64,000 bases of DNA from Mastigamoeba balamuthi (Eukaryota > Evosea > Mastigamoebida > Mastigamoebidae). Under the pieces are notes generated by a model that saw only the letters and a list, made by a program, of their open reading frames with translations, was not told the origin of the DNA and did not search any database. The stretch is from NCBI GenBank assembly GCA_902651635.1, contig CACRSC010000101.1, forward strand, positions 16,786 through 80,785, given 5' to 3'. The position numbers and the translations under genes were made by a program. Each line of letters starts with the position of its first letter. The stretch's first letter is position 1. Positions 1 to 10,201 of this stretch are shown here, one piece after another.

Positions 1-2336
1 CCATTCTACTCCATGGCTATTCTTTCTAACTGCTGTTGAGTTTATTCGCCTGTCAGAGTTTGAAACATGGCTCACACTTCATACACAGGTAATACAATAA
101 ATTTATTTCTGATTTCTTACCTCTATTCGCCCCTGTGTATTGTTCAAGCTTCTTTCACTTAGGCTTTTTTGTTTTTATTTTTTTATTTTGTACTGTATGC
201 TTTTTTCATTACTTCTATTTATTTCTGTATTGCTCTTTGTTACTTTACATTTTTCATTTCCCTTCTTTTGTTCTGCTTATTCTACATTATAAATCTTTTT
301 CTATCGCATGCAATTAATTCGCATTTTCTCCTTCATTTTTTCCGATTTTTTCCACTTTTTGTTTTTCATTTTCCATTTTTTGGGTTTCAATTTTATTTTC
401 AGAGGGCCTAAGCATCACTCTGTGTTTTCATGTTTCAAATGCCACTTTTTGTCTTTTTTTCCCTATTTTACGGGTTTTCTGTGAAAAACTCTTTAGACAG
501 AAGGAAATTCATTATAGCTGCCGTTTCTGCTGGAAAAACCACTCCCGTGTCACAAGAAAGGTCGCGATGCGCCTCACTGGGCTGCGTTCCATTTTCCAAC
601 CACTTCAGCAATATAGCAGTGGCCTCCAGCAGGCTGTGGACGTGCTGGTGGTGGTGCACACTTTGGCCTGCAAAGGGGAGAAAGGCGGTGCAGGCCTTTC
701 CATTTCTGGTGGGCGAGATACCATGCATCATCAGCAGAAAGATCCATCCAGATGCCGTCTTGATTGTGCAGAACAGAGTATCTCGCACTTCAATTGCTTC
801 ATTACACTGATTGTTCAGACCTGCACGTACAGTATGTATCAAAACGAGCTTCCTGGTCAGCACATTGTTATTCAGATTAACGAGAAGAACCTGCAAATAC
901 CTGTTTCTACAGTTGCAAAATACATTGGAGACACAAAAAAAGCAAGGCAATTAGTAGGATACCTGCTACTGTGACTGGCCAGACCCACATGAAAGGAGAT
1001 TAATTTCTCAGAGCCAGGACAAAAAGATACCTCACAAAGCTCTGTATGGATTACATCAAATATCAGTCATACTTAAAGACCAGGATATTCAAGTGTCATT
1101 CTTAATAATTCAGCACAGAACAAAAGAAGAATACTGGGTTAATTTTATGTAACTGTTGAAACCACTACTCACCATGAATAATTGGAAAAGATGACAGCAA
1201 TTTGACAAGAATAACTGAAGAGAAATATGAATTCTTAGTACTGATATCTGTGAAATCCAGAACATTATACTTATGGTTCAACAGAGTTAACTCATAGGGA
1301 AAAAAGAAAAGAATGAAAAAAAGCAGTGATCATATCTATTGTGCTAAATATGATGATAACTTCATCGTTATATTTATATATATATCACTAAATCAATTAA
1401 GATGATGGAAATACATCACTAAGGTAGCACTATGAATGCTAGTACTAATAATTGTACTACTAGCACTTGCGATATGTCCAAAGGGGAAGAAAGGTAATTT
1501 TTCACTTCTAGTTTGAAAATCGCAATTTGTGATTCTATTTTCTTTTTATTTCATACTTGCAAATTGAATCGATAAATTAACACTGAAAATGCATTACTAG
1601 CACCCATGGCATAAAAGTCACAGTACAGCACTTCTGGTACTGCTGTATCATCTGCACTGTCATTCACATGTATTACTGGATGCTGCTCAGTGTGAAAGAG
1701 AAGCTGTTGGATAAGATCTGAAGCCTTTGCAATACAATCTTATGCCACACTCTGCTATGCACCTACTTGTACTTCAATAAGCTGCCTTATACTGCTATGC
1801 TGTCTTGTTGAGTAGATCGAATCATTCTGCTCTTCTTTCTTTATTCTCTTGATATTAATTGTTATATATGTTTTATGTTATTAATAAGCATTTCATAAAC
1901 AAGCATTTTGCAGTAAGCAGCCAGGCAAGACTTCAAAGGAAGAAGACCCAGCCCTCTCGAAAGAAGATAGAGAAGAGCACAAAATGCAGGAAACAGTTGG
2001 AGAGATGCACAGTGCAGATGCTGATAGCACTTACACAGCTCAAGGAAGGCTAGAGAACAAGAAGTACACCAATATAGGTATCTGTTGTAGGATTATTTCT
2101 TGTAGACCATGTAGATAAACCTGAAAGTCATCGTCTGCTCAGAATGAAAAAGCAATATGCATTTCAGTTTTCCAGTAAACTTGCAGAATCTCACATTGCG
2201 TGTATACTTAAAACAAGAAAACTTCGATCTATTTGATTTATTGTTTTGCTGATTATCTAAACAGAGATTATCTTAAGAAAGCTAAGCTGCTTTATTTCTT
2301 CAACTACCAGTTAGAGTAGATGAAGATCTCAAGAAG
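1..2336. other. AT-rich stretch without a supported gene
   Basis: Long AT-rich sequence with only short open frames of simple composition (Phe/Leu-rich or Lys-rich). I see no domain, splice pattern or RNA gene. The only recognisable item is the flank relic at 526-765. An imperfect inverted repeat containing GCTAGTAC and GTACTACTAGC lies near 1438-1465. Confidence 0.6.
526..765 (-). repeat. Relic copy of the 5' flank of the GPI beta-solenoid genes
   Basis: This block resembles the sequence immediately upstream of the genes starting at 4950 and 7190 (about 5088-5340 and 7285-7560). Shared landmarks in the same order are an AAAAACC block, CACAAGAAAGGTCGCGATGCGCC, TTTCC(A/G)TTTC(T/C)GG(T/C)GGGCGA and a CATCAGCAGA block. 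No coding part of the family follows it, so it looks like the upstream half of a lost fourth copy. It is more AT-rich than the other two, which suggests greater age. Confidence 0.6.
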
Positions 2337-3548
2337 TCACATCTTGTTACTTTTTTCAATTCTGTCATCAATAGAATGAGCACTCTGAACAAACTTCACA
2401 TAAAGACTCTCATCGATGGAAACATCCATATGATACTTTGCTTCAGAATGCAGCTTCACATGAAATGAATTGGAAGTAATTTTGTACTGATCACTACTGT
2501 CCTTCTTGGGGGCTGTATGTGCATGAAGAACGAACCTCTTGAACTTTCCTGTCTGACCATAAATGGTCCACTCAATGGCCTTGGATCTATAACCATAGCA
2601 GACCACCTGTCCATTTTCAAGAGCATTCTTCATCATTTTCCAGTACTGTGTGAGCAGACGAGTGTCCTTAGACTCTCCCAGACTGGCATCCTCTGATGTT
2701 CCTCCTCTTGAGTTAGAACCATAGGACAGATTGATTACTTGCTTCTGAGTATCCATAAGGACCTCCTCACTGGTCTCAATGAGATTCTGGAATTGGGCGA
2801 CATCAATTTGCATATTTGAGGGAATCTCCCTTCTTTGGCCTGAGGTATCAAATACTGTTTCTGAAATCTCACAGCCACATGTGCGTGTATAGAACAATGG
2901 CTTTTCGCACAGATTCAGCTTATATCCAGCGGAGACTGCATTACAGCAACATATTATAAGATGAACTGTCTCTGTTGAAGTGTTTTTAGCAGATTCGGCA
3001 ATGTCATTCTCGAAAATATAACGCTGTCTCATCAACGTTTCCAGTGTAGATTTGTTATCTGGTAGTTCATCGTGTGGGTTGAAAGGAACACTCTTTGCAC
3101 CATAATCAAAACAGAACGTGCTTTTGTTTCCCTCTCCATGGCCAACATATAGTATTGCTTTGTGTGGAGCACTTCCTTCGAAGAACTGCTTCAATTGAGT
3201 ACGAGCATCAGCTGATGGCTTTATTGTGGTCAAAGATAGGAATTGATCTTCTTTTAGGATCCGTTTACAGATGCTCTGAGTTTCAGCGCTGTAGACTTCT
3301 TTTGGATCAGTCCCCTTTACTCCAGGCCACAGAAGCACTGCGAACGTGGTTGGCTTTTCTTGAGGAACTGCAGAGACGCTCGGATTGTATTTTAACAGAC
3401 TATGGGATGAGGCTGCGAGAGCCTCCTCGAACACCGTTTTTGGGCAGGCTTGCTCCTCCGAGCCCTTGTGGATTTCCTGGGGTGCACTCTGGGATGCAGA
3501 CTCTTGTGCCGTCGACATACTGCGGGGATAAAAGCGGGCTGGGATCAC
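2337..3548 (-). CDS. Caspase-like (clan CD) cysteine peptidase homologue
   Basis: Single-exon gene of 403 aa. A hydrophobic strand followed by YVGHG (about residue 138) and, some 65 residues later, a second strand ending in IICCCNA (about residue 202) match the His and Cys positions of the clan CD fold shared by caspases, metacaspases and CHAT proteases. In that fold the His follows one beta-strand and the Cys ends the next. No death-fold or membrane segment is visible. The C-terminal 200 residues are polar and unassigned. A second Met ten codons downstream (3518) is an alternative start. The gene is isolated in an AT-richer region and has no introns, unlike most genes here. Substrate and role are unknown. 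The peptidase call rests on two motifs only, so a catalytically inert relative is possible. Confidence 0.6.
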   Translation of the reverse strand: MIPARFYPRSMSTAQESASQSAPQEIHKGSEEQACPKTVFEEALAASSHSLLKYNPSVSAVPQEKPTTFAVLLWPGVKGTDPKEVYSAETQSICKRILKEDQFLSLTTIKPSADARTQLKQFFEGSAPHKAILYVGHGEGNKSTFCFDYGAKSVPFNPHDELPDNKSTLETLMRQRYIFENDIAESAKNTSTETVHLIICCCNAVSAGYKLNLCEKPLFYTRTCGCEISETVFDTSGQRREIPSNMQIDVAQFQNLIETSEEVLMDTQKQVINLSYGSNSRGGTSEDASLGESKDTRLLTQYWKMMKNALENGQVVCYGYRSKAIEWTIYGQTGKFKRFVLHAHTAPKKDSSDQYKITSNSFHVKLHSEAKYHMDVSIDESLYVKFVQSAHSIDDRIEKSNKM

Positions 3549-4552
3549 TCTGAGATGTACACCCTAGTGAAGAGGGAAGAAGGAATGAACAAAAATGATA
3601 TTTGATATGATCGTAATGGGTGGCATTCTGCCGCAATCTGTCAGAGAACAGGACCGAGCACAGAAGCTTGGAGGAACAAAAGAACACTGTTCTGTTTTCA
3701 GAAGAAAACAGAAATGAAGAATATCTCGAGGAGTGTTCTCCAGAAAATGATAACCGAGGGCTACAGGGCGAGATGGTCTGGGCAGTGTACCGTGATACAT
3801 CACGTGCTCACAGCTGCGAATAAGCACACCAGAGTTGCTGTGATCTCTGTCATTGCGCCTTTGCCGCAGAGAGGGCAACGCTCTCGTCGGTTACGTTGGG
3901 TGGCAGATGCGTTTCTCGCGCTCTAGTGTTGGACGCTCCCGCCAGCAGCAATGTGTCCAGAGGTTCGCAGGCTGCACTGTCGCTGAACCGACTCAGGTCG
4001 TAGCTTGAGAGCGTCAAACGTGCGCTCATTCGCCACGTAGTTGGGATCAGAAACACTTCATTCTTGTGGACGAAGCCGCACCGTGCACTGTGCGAGGCAC
4101 GATGCGAACTCCATCGAGAATTCGACCTCAGCATCTTCGGAGCAGCGCAGGGGCAGCCGTGCGCCCACAGCTAGGTACTCGTGGTAGTTTTGGCTCCCAG
4201 AAGGGGGCTTTGGGTGCAAGCCTGAACTGCGCTGGCCACACGCACAAGCGGGGCTGCTTGTTTGAAAGCCAACATTATGTAAGTAGTGTGGGGTCTGAGA
4301 AGGCCACGTTGAGCTGCTTCAAGCTCATGTACGGGACGCTACGGATGGAGCGTGACACGATAAGTGACTGAGCCACAGCGGTCTGTTGATGGAGGGATCC
4401 ACGACCCACATGCAGGCCCTGCACTTCAAGAGTGCCCAGGTCACCAACCGCCCCATACCGCTGCTGTCCCTTCTCCCTGCTCGGACGGGCCCCCTCGTGC
4501 ACGGCTCTGCTCCGCGCACGCCCTCGTCTGCTTGTCTGCTTCTTTGCTCTGC
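3549..4552. other. Intergenic; AT-rich to GC-rich transition
   Basis: Base composition changes sharply from AT-rich to GC-rich around 3,850-3,950. The open frames here are short, overlap on both strands and lack domains or plausible splice joins. I support no gene. Confidence 0.5.
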
Positions 4553-4950
4553 CGTCGTCGCGATGCTGTTGTTGGGCGTCGGCAGCACCGAGAGCGCGGC
4601 GCCGTCGACGACGCGCACAGCAGCGCAGAGGCCCTCGGCAGCGCTGCGAGGGAGGAGGGGACGTCGGCAAACAGCAGCGAAGGCGGGGGCAGCGGGGGAG
4701 GAAAGGACCTGGCGCTGAGGTCCGTCGAGGACGCCGAGGAGCGCACGGCGCAGTTGACAGCGAGCTTCACGGAGGTGTTGGAGTGGGCCACCAGCAGCGC
4801 TGTGGCGTCGGGCTCTGCTGCGCTGACGGTAACCAGGCGGAGGAGGTGCGTGGCGCCGTCGTCGACGACGAGGGTCGCTGGAGGCGCTGCAATGGCTGCG
4901 CAAAAACAGAGGGCGAGCGTCGCCAGCAGTGCTGCCTGTGCGATCTGCAT
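4553..4950 (-). pseudogene. Truncated 5' copy of the GPI beta-solenoid gene
   Basis: Starts with a good signal peptide (MQIAQAALLATLALCFC) followed by the family's VVDDGA segment. Exon 1 (4709-4950) ends ahead of a 64-nt GT-AG intron (4644-4707) at the same place and phase as in the intact gene at 8112-9635. Exon 2 resumes with SAAEGLCAAVRVVDG and runs to NNSIATT. Similarity to the siblings stops near 4555, so nearly 400 residues including the C-terminal anchor signal are absent. Its 5' flank is retained (5070-5345). This is a truncated duplicate, probably non-functional. Confidence 0.7.
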
Positions 4951-5069
4951 TTGCGGTGCAGTATCCGCGGGCCCCTACCCAGTGTGCTCCTTGTTGTTTT
5001 CTGCTGAGGCGATGCTTCCAGAGCTCCCGGCGTCATTCCCGGTGGATTTCCGGGCTTCAACTGCCCTAC

Positions 5070-5345
5070 GTTTCTTCTGCTCTGCGTGAAAAACCGCTCC
5101 CGTGTCACAAGAAAGGTCGCGATGCGCCGCGCTGGGCCGCGCTCCGTTTCCCACCGCCCCAGCGATGTTGCCACCGCTGCGGGGTGCTATGAGAGCCGCC
5201 TGCAGGCAGGCGCATTGGCAGTGGTGCGCATTTGCGCCCAGAAAGAAAGAGGGCGCCGGGGTGTGAGCCTTTCAGTTTCCGGCGGGCGAGGTACCGCGAG
5301 GTGCAGACACGCGTCATCAGCAGAGAGGCCCACAGGCGGTGGATC
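5070..5345 (-). repeat. Repeated 5' flank upstream of the gene at 4950
   Basis: Presumed promoter region shared with 7285-7560 and, in decayed form, 526-765. The conserved string CACAAGAAAGGTCGCGATG and the block TTTCCGGCGGGCGA are the clearest landmarks. Its retention next to a truncated gene shows that the duplicated segment included upstream DNA. Confidence 0.55.
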
Positions 5346-5685
5346 ATCCGCGCAGCATAAGCGCACAGACCCCGAGCGACCCATCAATTGCCCTCCCTCG
5401 TTCTGTCGGGCTGGAGTTTCAAGTGGCCGCTTGCAAGAGAGCAGCTGCAGTGGCGGCCTACCATCTGGATGGAGTCGATGCTCTCTGCGCACGCACCGCT
5501 CAGATTGGGGCCCCCCGTTCGCTGAATGAACCCTCAGAAGCCACGAAGTGTGGCTTTTTGTGCCAACCGAAACCTGAGCACTGGCTTGTTCCTGGGGTAG
5601 AGGAAGGCGAGCAGAGTGCCACACGCCGCGAACAGGAGATAACAGGACAGTGGGGAGGAAGGGAGCGCTGTGTTGTTAAAGTCGT
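5346..5685. other. Spacer downstream of the 5686-7190 copy
   Basis: GC-rich spacer between two tandem copies. No domain-bearing frame, RNA gene or terminator is recognised. Confidence 0.5.
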
Positions 5686-7190
5686 TCAGAGAGGGTGGAG
5701 GGCCAGCAGTGTGGCAAGCAGTGTCAGTGCAGAGGCGCCCGCCCTCGCAGTCCCCGAGCCCGATAGCGACGAGGATGCGAGGGGCGCAGCTGCGCGGAGC
5801 ACGACATCGTTGGCGGTGTAGACCACCTCGACCCGGGGCACCGCGTCGCTTTAAGGGCTCGAACGTCACGATGCCGAAGGTGCCCCGGACGCCGGCGTCG
5901 CTGTGGATCAGCACGCGGCTCCGGCGGCACGCGGTCCACGTCGTGCAGCACCAGAGTGCCCCCGCCCAGCTCCACGGGTCCGCTGCACACGACAGCGCTG
6001 GAGCCGCTCGGCAGGTCGACGGTCGTCGTCTGCGTGGCGGAGAGGCTGCGGATGCGCGACGTCCCCGTGACGTTCCACGAGGAGCTGAAGCCGTCGAGGG
6101 CCACGGACACGAGGGGGCCCTGCATGGCGCCGCTGTAGCGGCTCAGCCACACGGCCACCTTGCTGGTCTCGTCGGCCACGACGTCGCCGCTGCCCCTCTC
6201 CACGACGAGGGCCACCGCCGAGCTGTTCTGGGCCACCAGCAGCGCCCCGCTGCCGTGCGCCTGGGAGGAGGACAGCGTGACCGACGCCGTCGCAGCGACC
6301 ACGCGGACGGCGCACGCGCTGGCGCTGCTCGTGTGCAGAGCGCAGCTTTGGATGTGAACTTTGGCGCTGCCCTCGCGCCCTGCGGTGCCGTCGACCAGCA
6401 CGGCCTCCTCGCCCGCCTGCAGGACCGCGTCGACCAGCTGCACGTCGGAGCCGGGGCGCACGACGACGGCGCTGGAGGCGGCGGCCACGTGCGTGCCGCC
6501 CCAAACCTGCAGCGACGCGCCGTCGACGAGGGCCACAGGAGACGCGGGCCCCGCGGCCTCGCAGACGACCCGCGTCTTCGTGGTGTAGTCGAGCGTCAGA
6601 TGCGACCCCCGCGCCACGTGGACGACGGGCGAGTGGGCGCCGCTGGTCCGCATCGTCGCCCAGACCGACGCGCTCCGCTCCGCCAGCTCGGCTAGCGCGA
6701 CGCAGGGCGAGTGCGGGCCCGTCGTCGCGATGCTGCCAGCGATCCTCAGCTGCGTGCCGCTGCCCGAGGCGAACACCCCCGCAGCGCCCGTGCCCGTCGT
6801 CTCGATGCTGTTGTTGGGCGTCGGCAGAACGAAGAGCGTGGCGCGTCGACGACGCGGACGGCGGCGCAGAGGCCCTCGGCAGCGCTGCGAGGGAGGAGGG
6901 GACGACGTCGGCGACGCCAGCGAAGGCGGGGGCAGCGGGGGAGGAGCGGACCTGGCGCTGAGGTCCGTCGAGGACGCGTTGGAGCGCACGGCGCTGCTGT
7001 GCAGACTCACAGAGGTGTTGGCGTGTGCCACCAGCAGCGCTGTGGCGTCGGGCTCTGCTGCGCTGATGGTCTGCAGGCGGAGCGTGTGCTTGGCGCCGTC
7101 GTCGACGACGAGGGTCGCTGGCGGGGCTGCAGCGGCTGCGCAGAAGCAGAGGGTGAGCGTCGCCAGCAGAGCTGCCTGTGTTCCCTGCAT
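5686..7190 (-). pseudogene. Frameshifted copy of the GPI beta-solenoid surface protein
   Basis: Nearly full-length relative of the intact gene at 8112-9635. Exon 1 (6952-7190) encodes a signal peptide starting MQGTQAALLATLTLC. A 67-nt GT-AG intron follows (6885-6951). The body keeps the family landmarks TTGPHSPC, AHSPVVHVARGS, PGSDV and WNVTGTSRIRSL. Compared with the intact copy I count about three small length changes that alter frame: one just after VRVVD (near 6840, one base missing), one near DRVPPEPR and one in the segment before VEVVYTAND. The last stretch still reads as a hydrophobic C-terminus. Either it is a recent pseudogene or the assembly has errors here. Confidence 0.65.
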
Positions 7191-7284
7191 TGTGGTGCAG
7201 TCCCAGTGGCCTCCTTTTGCTGCCCTGAGGCGCTGCTGCCCGAGCTCGAGAATTTTTCTGGCGGCTATCGCCTTCGGTTCATTC

Positions 7285-7560
7285 TGTACTGCAGGAAAAA
7301 AACCGCCGGGTCGCGAGAAAAGTCGCGATGCGCCGCCCTGGGCAGCGCTCCCTCTGCCCCCCCCACGCCTGCCATGTAAAAACAGCTGCTGGCCTCTGTG
7401 GGGCCGCAGGTGGGCTGCGGGCGAGCAGGCGGTGGTCCGCACATTTGCCCGCAAAAGAGCGAGGGTACCGCTGAGGTCCTTTCCGTTTCCGGCGGGCGAT
7501 ATGTTCACGAGGTTCAGGAGACTCGCCATCAGCAGAAAGGTCCACCGACTCACGGGGCGA
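7285..7560 (-). repeat. Repeated 5' flank upstream of the gene at 7190
   Basis: Shares AAAAACCGC, GTCGCGATGCGCCG, CCGTTTCCGGCGGGCGA and CATCAGCAGA in order with 5070-5345. It lies directly upstream of the start codon at 7190. The block presumably includes the core promoter, though no motif of known function is recognised. Confidence 0.5.
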
Positions 7561-8111
7561 AGATTGTTGGAAATGCGCTTCTGTCGTTCATCTCGGTGGT
7601 GGGTGGTGCAATACACCTCTGGGTGTGGGAAAAGGAAGGAGTGAGTGCCTACGTGCTTCTGGTAGCTATTTCAGCCATCACTTGAATTTCAATTCCAGGA
7701 ATCGATTGGCTGAAACACCTCTCACACAACCAGTGTGTGCATCCTGTGGCAGATGGCCACCGTCCTCCCTGAATCCCACCGCATTGAACAACATATGAAC
7801 GTCTGGGTGTGGCCAAGGGCTGCGACAGACTCATTGAGTAGTGCCAGACATCAGCACTCCCAAGCGCTCAGAGATATTGCCACACTAAACGTTTCTTCCT
7901 GATGCCCCTATGCGAGTCACTCTCGACGAAGAAACTCTCCTGTTCACTGCAGTCTTGCTACGGGTGACGGCACATTCGACCCCGCACAAGGCGGCAACGA
8001 CATAGCTCTTTTCTGCATCACTAGTTCAGTTGATGTTTGGGAAGGACCTGTGGATGATGTCCTGCAGGACAGGCAGAGGGGATGATCTCAGTGACACATG
8101 ACTCATGACTA
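7561..8111. other. Spacer without a supported gene
   Basis: Moderate-GC spacer between the 5' flank of one copy and the 3' end of the intact copy. Only short frames without domains. Confidence 0.5.
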
Positions 8112-9635
8112 CTAGAGCTGGAGGAGAGCAAGAAGCAATGCTGCCAGCAGGGGCAGTGCAGAGGCGCCTGCCCTCACAGTCCCCGAGCCCGAGAACGACG
8201 AGGGGGCGAGGGGCACAGCTGCGCGGAGCACGACGTCGTTGGCGGTGTAGACCACTTCGACCAGGGGCACCGCGTCGCTGAAGGGCTCGAACGCCAGGAA
8301 GCCGAAGGTGCCCCGGACGCCGGCGTCGCTGTGGACCAGCACGCGGGGCTCCAGCGGCACGCGGTCCACGTCGCGCAGCACCAGAGTGCCCCCGCCCAGC
8401 GTCACAGGACCGCTGCACACGACAGCGCTGGCGCCGGTCGCAATGTCGACAATCGTCGTCTGCGCGGCGGCGAGGCTGCGGATGCGCGACGTCCCCGTGA
8501 CGTTCCACGAGGCTCCCAGCGTGTCGAGGACGACGGACACTAGATGGCCCTGCATGGCGCCGCTGTAGTGGCGCAGCAGCACGGCCACCACGCTGGTCTC
8601 GTCGGCCACGACGTCGCCGCACGCGGGCGACACGCTGCCCTGCGCCAGCTCCAGCGCCACCACCGAGCCGTTCTGGGCCACCAGCAGCGCCCCGTTCCTG
8701 TGCGCCGGCGAGAAGGACAGCGTGACAGACGCCGTCGCAGCGACCACGCGGACGGCGCAGGCGCCACCCGTGTGCATAGCGCAGCTGTGGACGCCCACCG
8801 TCGCGTTGCCCCCGCGCCCTGCGGTGCCGTCGACCAGCACGGCCTCCCCGCTCGACTGCAGCACTGCTTCCTGGAGCAGCACGTCGGAGCCGGGGCGCAC
8901 GACGACGGCGCTGGACGCGGCGGCCACGTGCGTGCCGCCCCGGATGTGCAGCGACGCGCCGTCGACGAGGGCCACCGGAGACGCGGGCCCCGCGGCCTCG
9001 CAGACGACCCCCGTCTGCTGGCCGTAGTCGAGCAGAAGCTGAGACCCCCGCGCCACGTGGACGACGGGCGAGTGGGCTCCGCTGGTCCGCATCGTCGCCC
9101 GGACCATCGACTTGCCGCCAGCGAACTCGGCCATTGCGATACAGGGCGAGTGCGGGCCCGTCGTCGCGACGCTGCCCATGACTCCCAGCTGCGAGCCGCT
9201 GCCCGATGCGAACAGTCCCGCAGCGCCCGCGCCCGTCGTGTTGACGCTGTTGGGGGGCGACGACGGCAGCATCGAGACCCTCCCGCCGTCGACGACGCGG
9301 ACGGCAGCGCAGAGGCCCTCGGCAGCGCTGCGACGGGCGGGCGGCTGAGACGCGGGAGGGCAGCGGTGCCGAGGGGGAGGAGCACACCTGGCGCTGAGGT
9401 CCGTCGAGGACGCGGAGGAGAGCACAGCGCAGCTGAAGAGGGCGGCCGAGGTGTTGGCGTGGGCCACCAGCAGCGCAGTGGTGTCGGGCTCTGCCGCTGC
9501 GAAGGCCTGCAGGCGGAAGATGTGCCGAGGCGACCCGTCGTCGACGACGAAGGCCGCTGGCGGGGCAGCGACAGCAGCGGCGGCAGGGGCAGCGCACAGC
9601 CAGAGGGCGAGCAGCGCGAGCAGAGAGGCCAGCAT
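8112..9635 (-). CDS. Secreted, GPI-anchored, probable beta-solenoid surface protein
   Basis: Two exons (9388-9635 and 8112-9327) around a 60-nt GT-AG intron, giving 487 aa. Residues 1-22 form a signal peptide (MLASLLALLALWLCAA). The body is Ser/Thr/Val-rich with repeated short beta-strand patterns and Asn-X-Ser/Thr sites, as in parallel beta-helix adhesins. Near the C-terminus a GTFGFLAF...VEVVYTANDVVL segment resembles the capping strands of bacterial passenger domains. The last about 20 residues are hydrophobic (LPLLAALLLALLQL) with no basic tail, typical of a GPI-attachment signal. The intron length is a multiple of three without a stop, so an unspliced product would stay open. It is the only intact member of three tandem copies. 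Surface adhesion or a cell-coat role is inference; no enzyme motif is seen. Confidence 0.7.
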   Translation of the reverse strand: MLASLLALLALWLCAAPAAAAVAAPPAAFVVDDGSPRHIFRLQAFAAAEPDTTALLVAHANTSAALFSCAVLSSASSTDLSARCAPPPRHRCPPASQPPARRSAAEGLCAAVRVVDGGRVSMLPSSPPNSVNTTGAGAAGLFASGSGSQLGVMGSVATTGPHSPCIAMAEFAGGKSMVRATMRTSGAHSPVVHVARGSQLLLDYGQQTGVVCEAAGPASPVALVDGASLHIRGGTHVAAASSAVVVRPGSDVLLQEAVLQSSGEAVLVDGTAGRGGNATVGVHSCAMHTGGACAVRVVAATASVTLSFSPAHRNGALLVAQNGSVVALELAQGSVSPACGDVVADETSVVAVLLRHYSGAMQGHLVSVVLDTLGASWNVTGTSRIRSLAAAQTTIVDIATGASAVVCSGPVTLGGGTLVLRDVDRVPLEPRVLVHSDAGVRGTFGFLAFEPFSDAVPLVEVVYTANDVVLRAAVPLAPSSFSGSGTVRAGASALPLLAALLLALLQL

Positions 9636-10201
9636 CGCGGATTATGTGTTTTGGCTTGTGGGGGACCAGTCCCTGTGTGGGCTCCTCCCAGACGGGCTGC
9701 TTTTGCTGATCTGAGACCGGAGTGCCGTTCCAGAGCCGTCGGCGTGATTCGCCGGCGGTGCTGTGCGGATTTCTGTGCGGCCAACAGGCGGGCGAGGGTT
9801 AGCGGTACCACAAGAATGCTCACCAAGAGCCCCAGAAATCACTTGGAGCTGAGCGCCGGGCACTGCCACACACACGGAAGGCTTCCCTCTGCCTAACACG
9901 CAGCACTCTCGAACGTGAGCTGGATCTGCGCTGCAGACGGGCCGGACAACTGCCCGCATCGAAGGTGCGGGGGAAGTTGTGTCCACATCGGGGTGTAAAA
10001 GTACCGCCAGACACCCCTCACACCGCCCATTCATCGTCGACCAGGCAAAATGACCAAACACCGAGTCATCCCTCATCATTGGTTCTTCTCTGGTGTGTTT
10101 GCACGTTTACCCCGACCCAAACCACTTGATTCTCCCGCAACGATCCTGTCACACACCGGAGAAGATAATCAAGCCGAGTCAGTTGATCGAATCCCCACAC
10201 G
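9636..10201. other. Spacer between divergent genes
   Basis: Lies between the start of the minus-strand gene at 9635 and the plus-strand start at 10202, so both promoters should be here. I see no recognisable core motif and no gene. Confidence 0.45.

Noticed and set aside
5670-6695. Plus-strand open frame of 341 codons opposite the beta-solenoid pseudogene
   Set aside because: It is the antisense shadow of a repetitive GC-rich gene; His/Arg/Gly-rich with no homology, and the similar frame opposite the intact copy has the same artefactual look.
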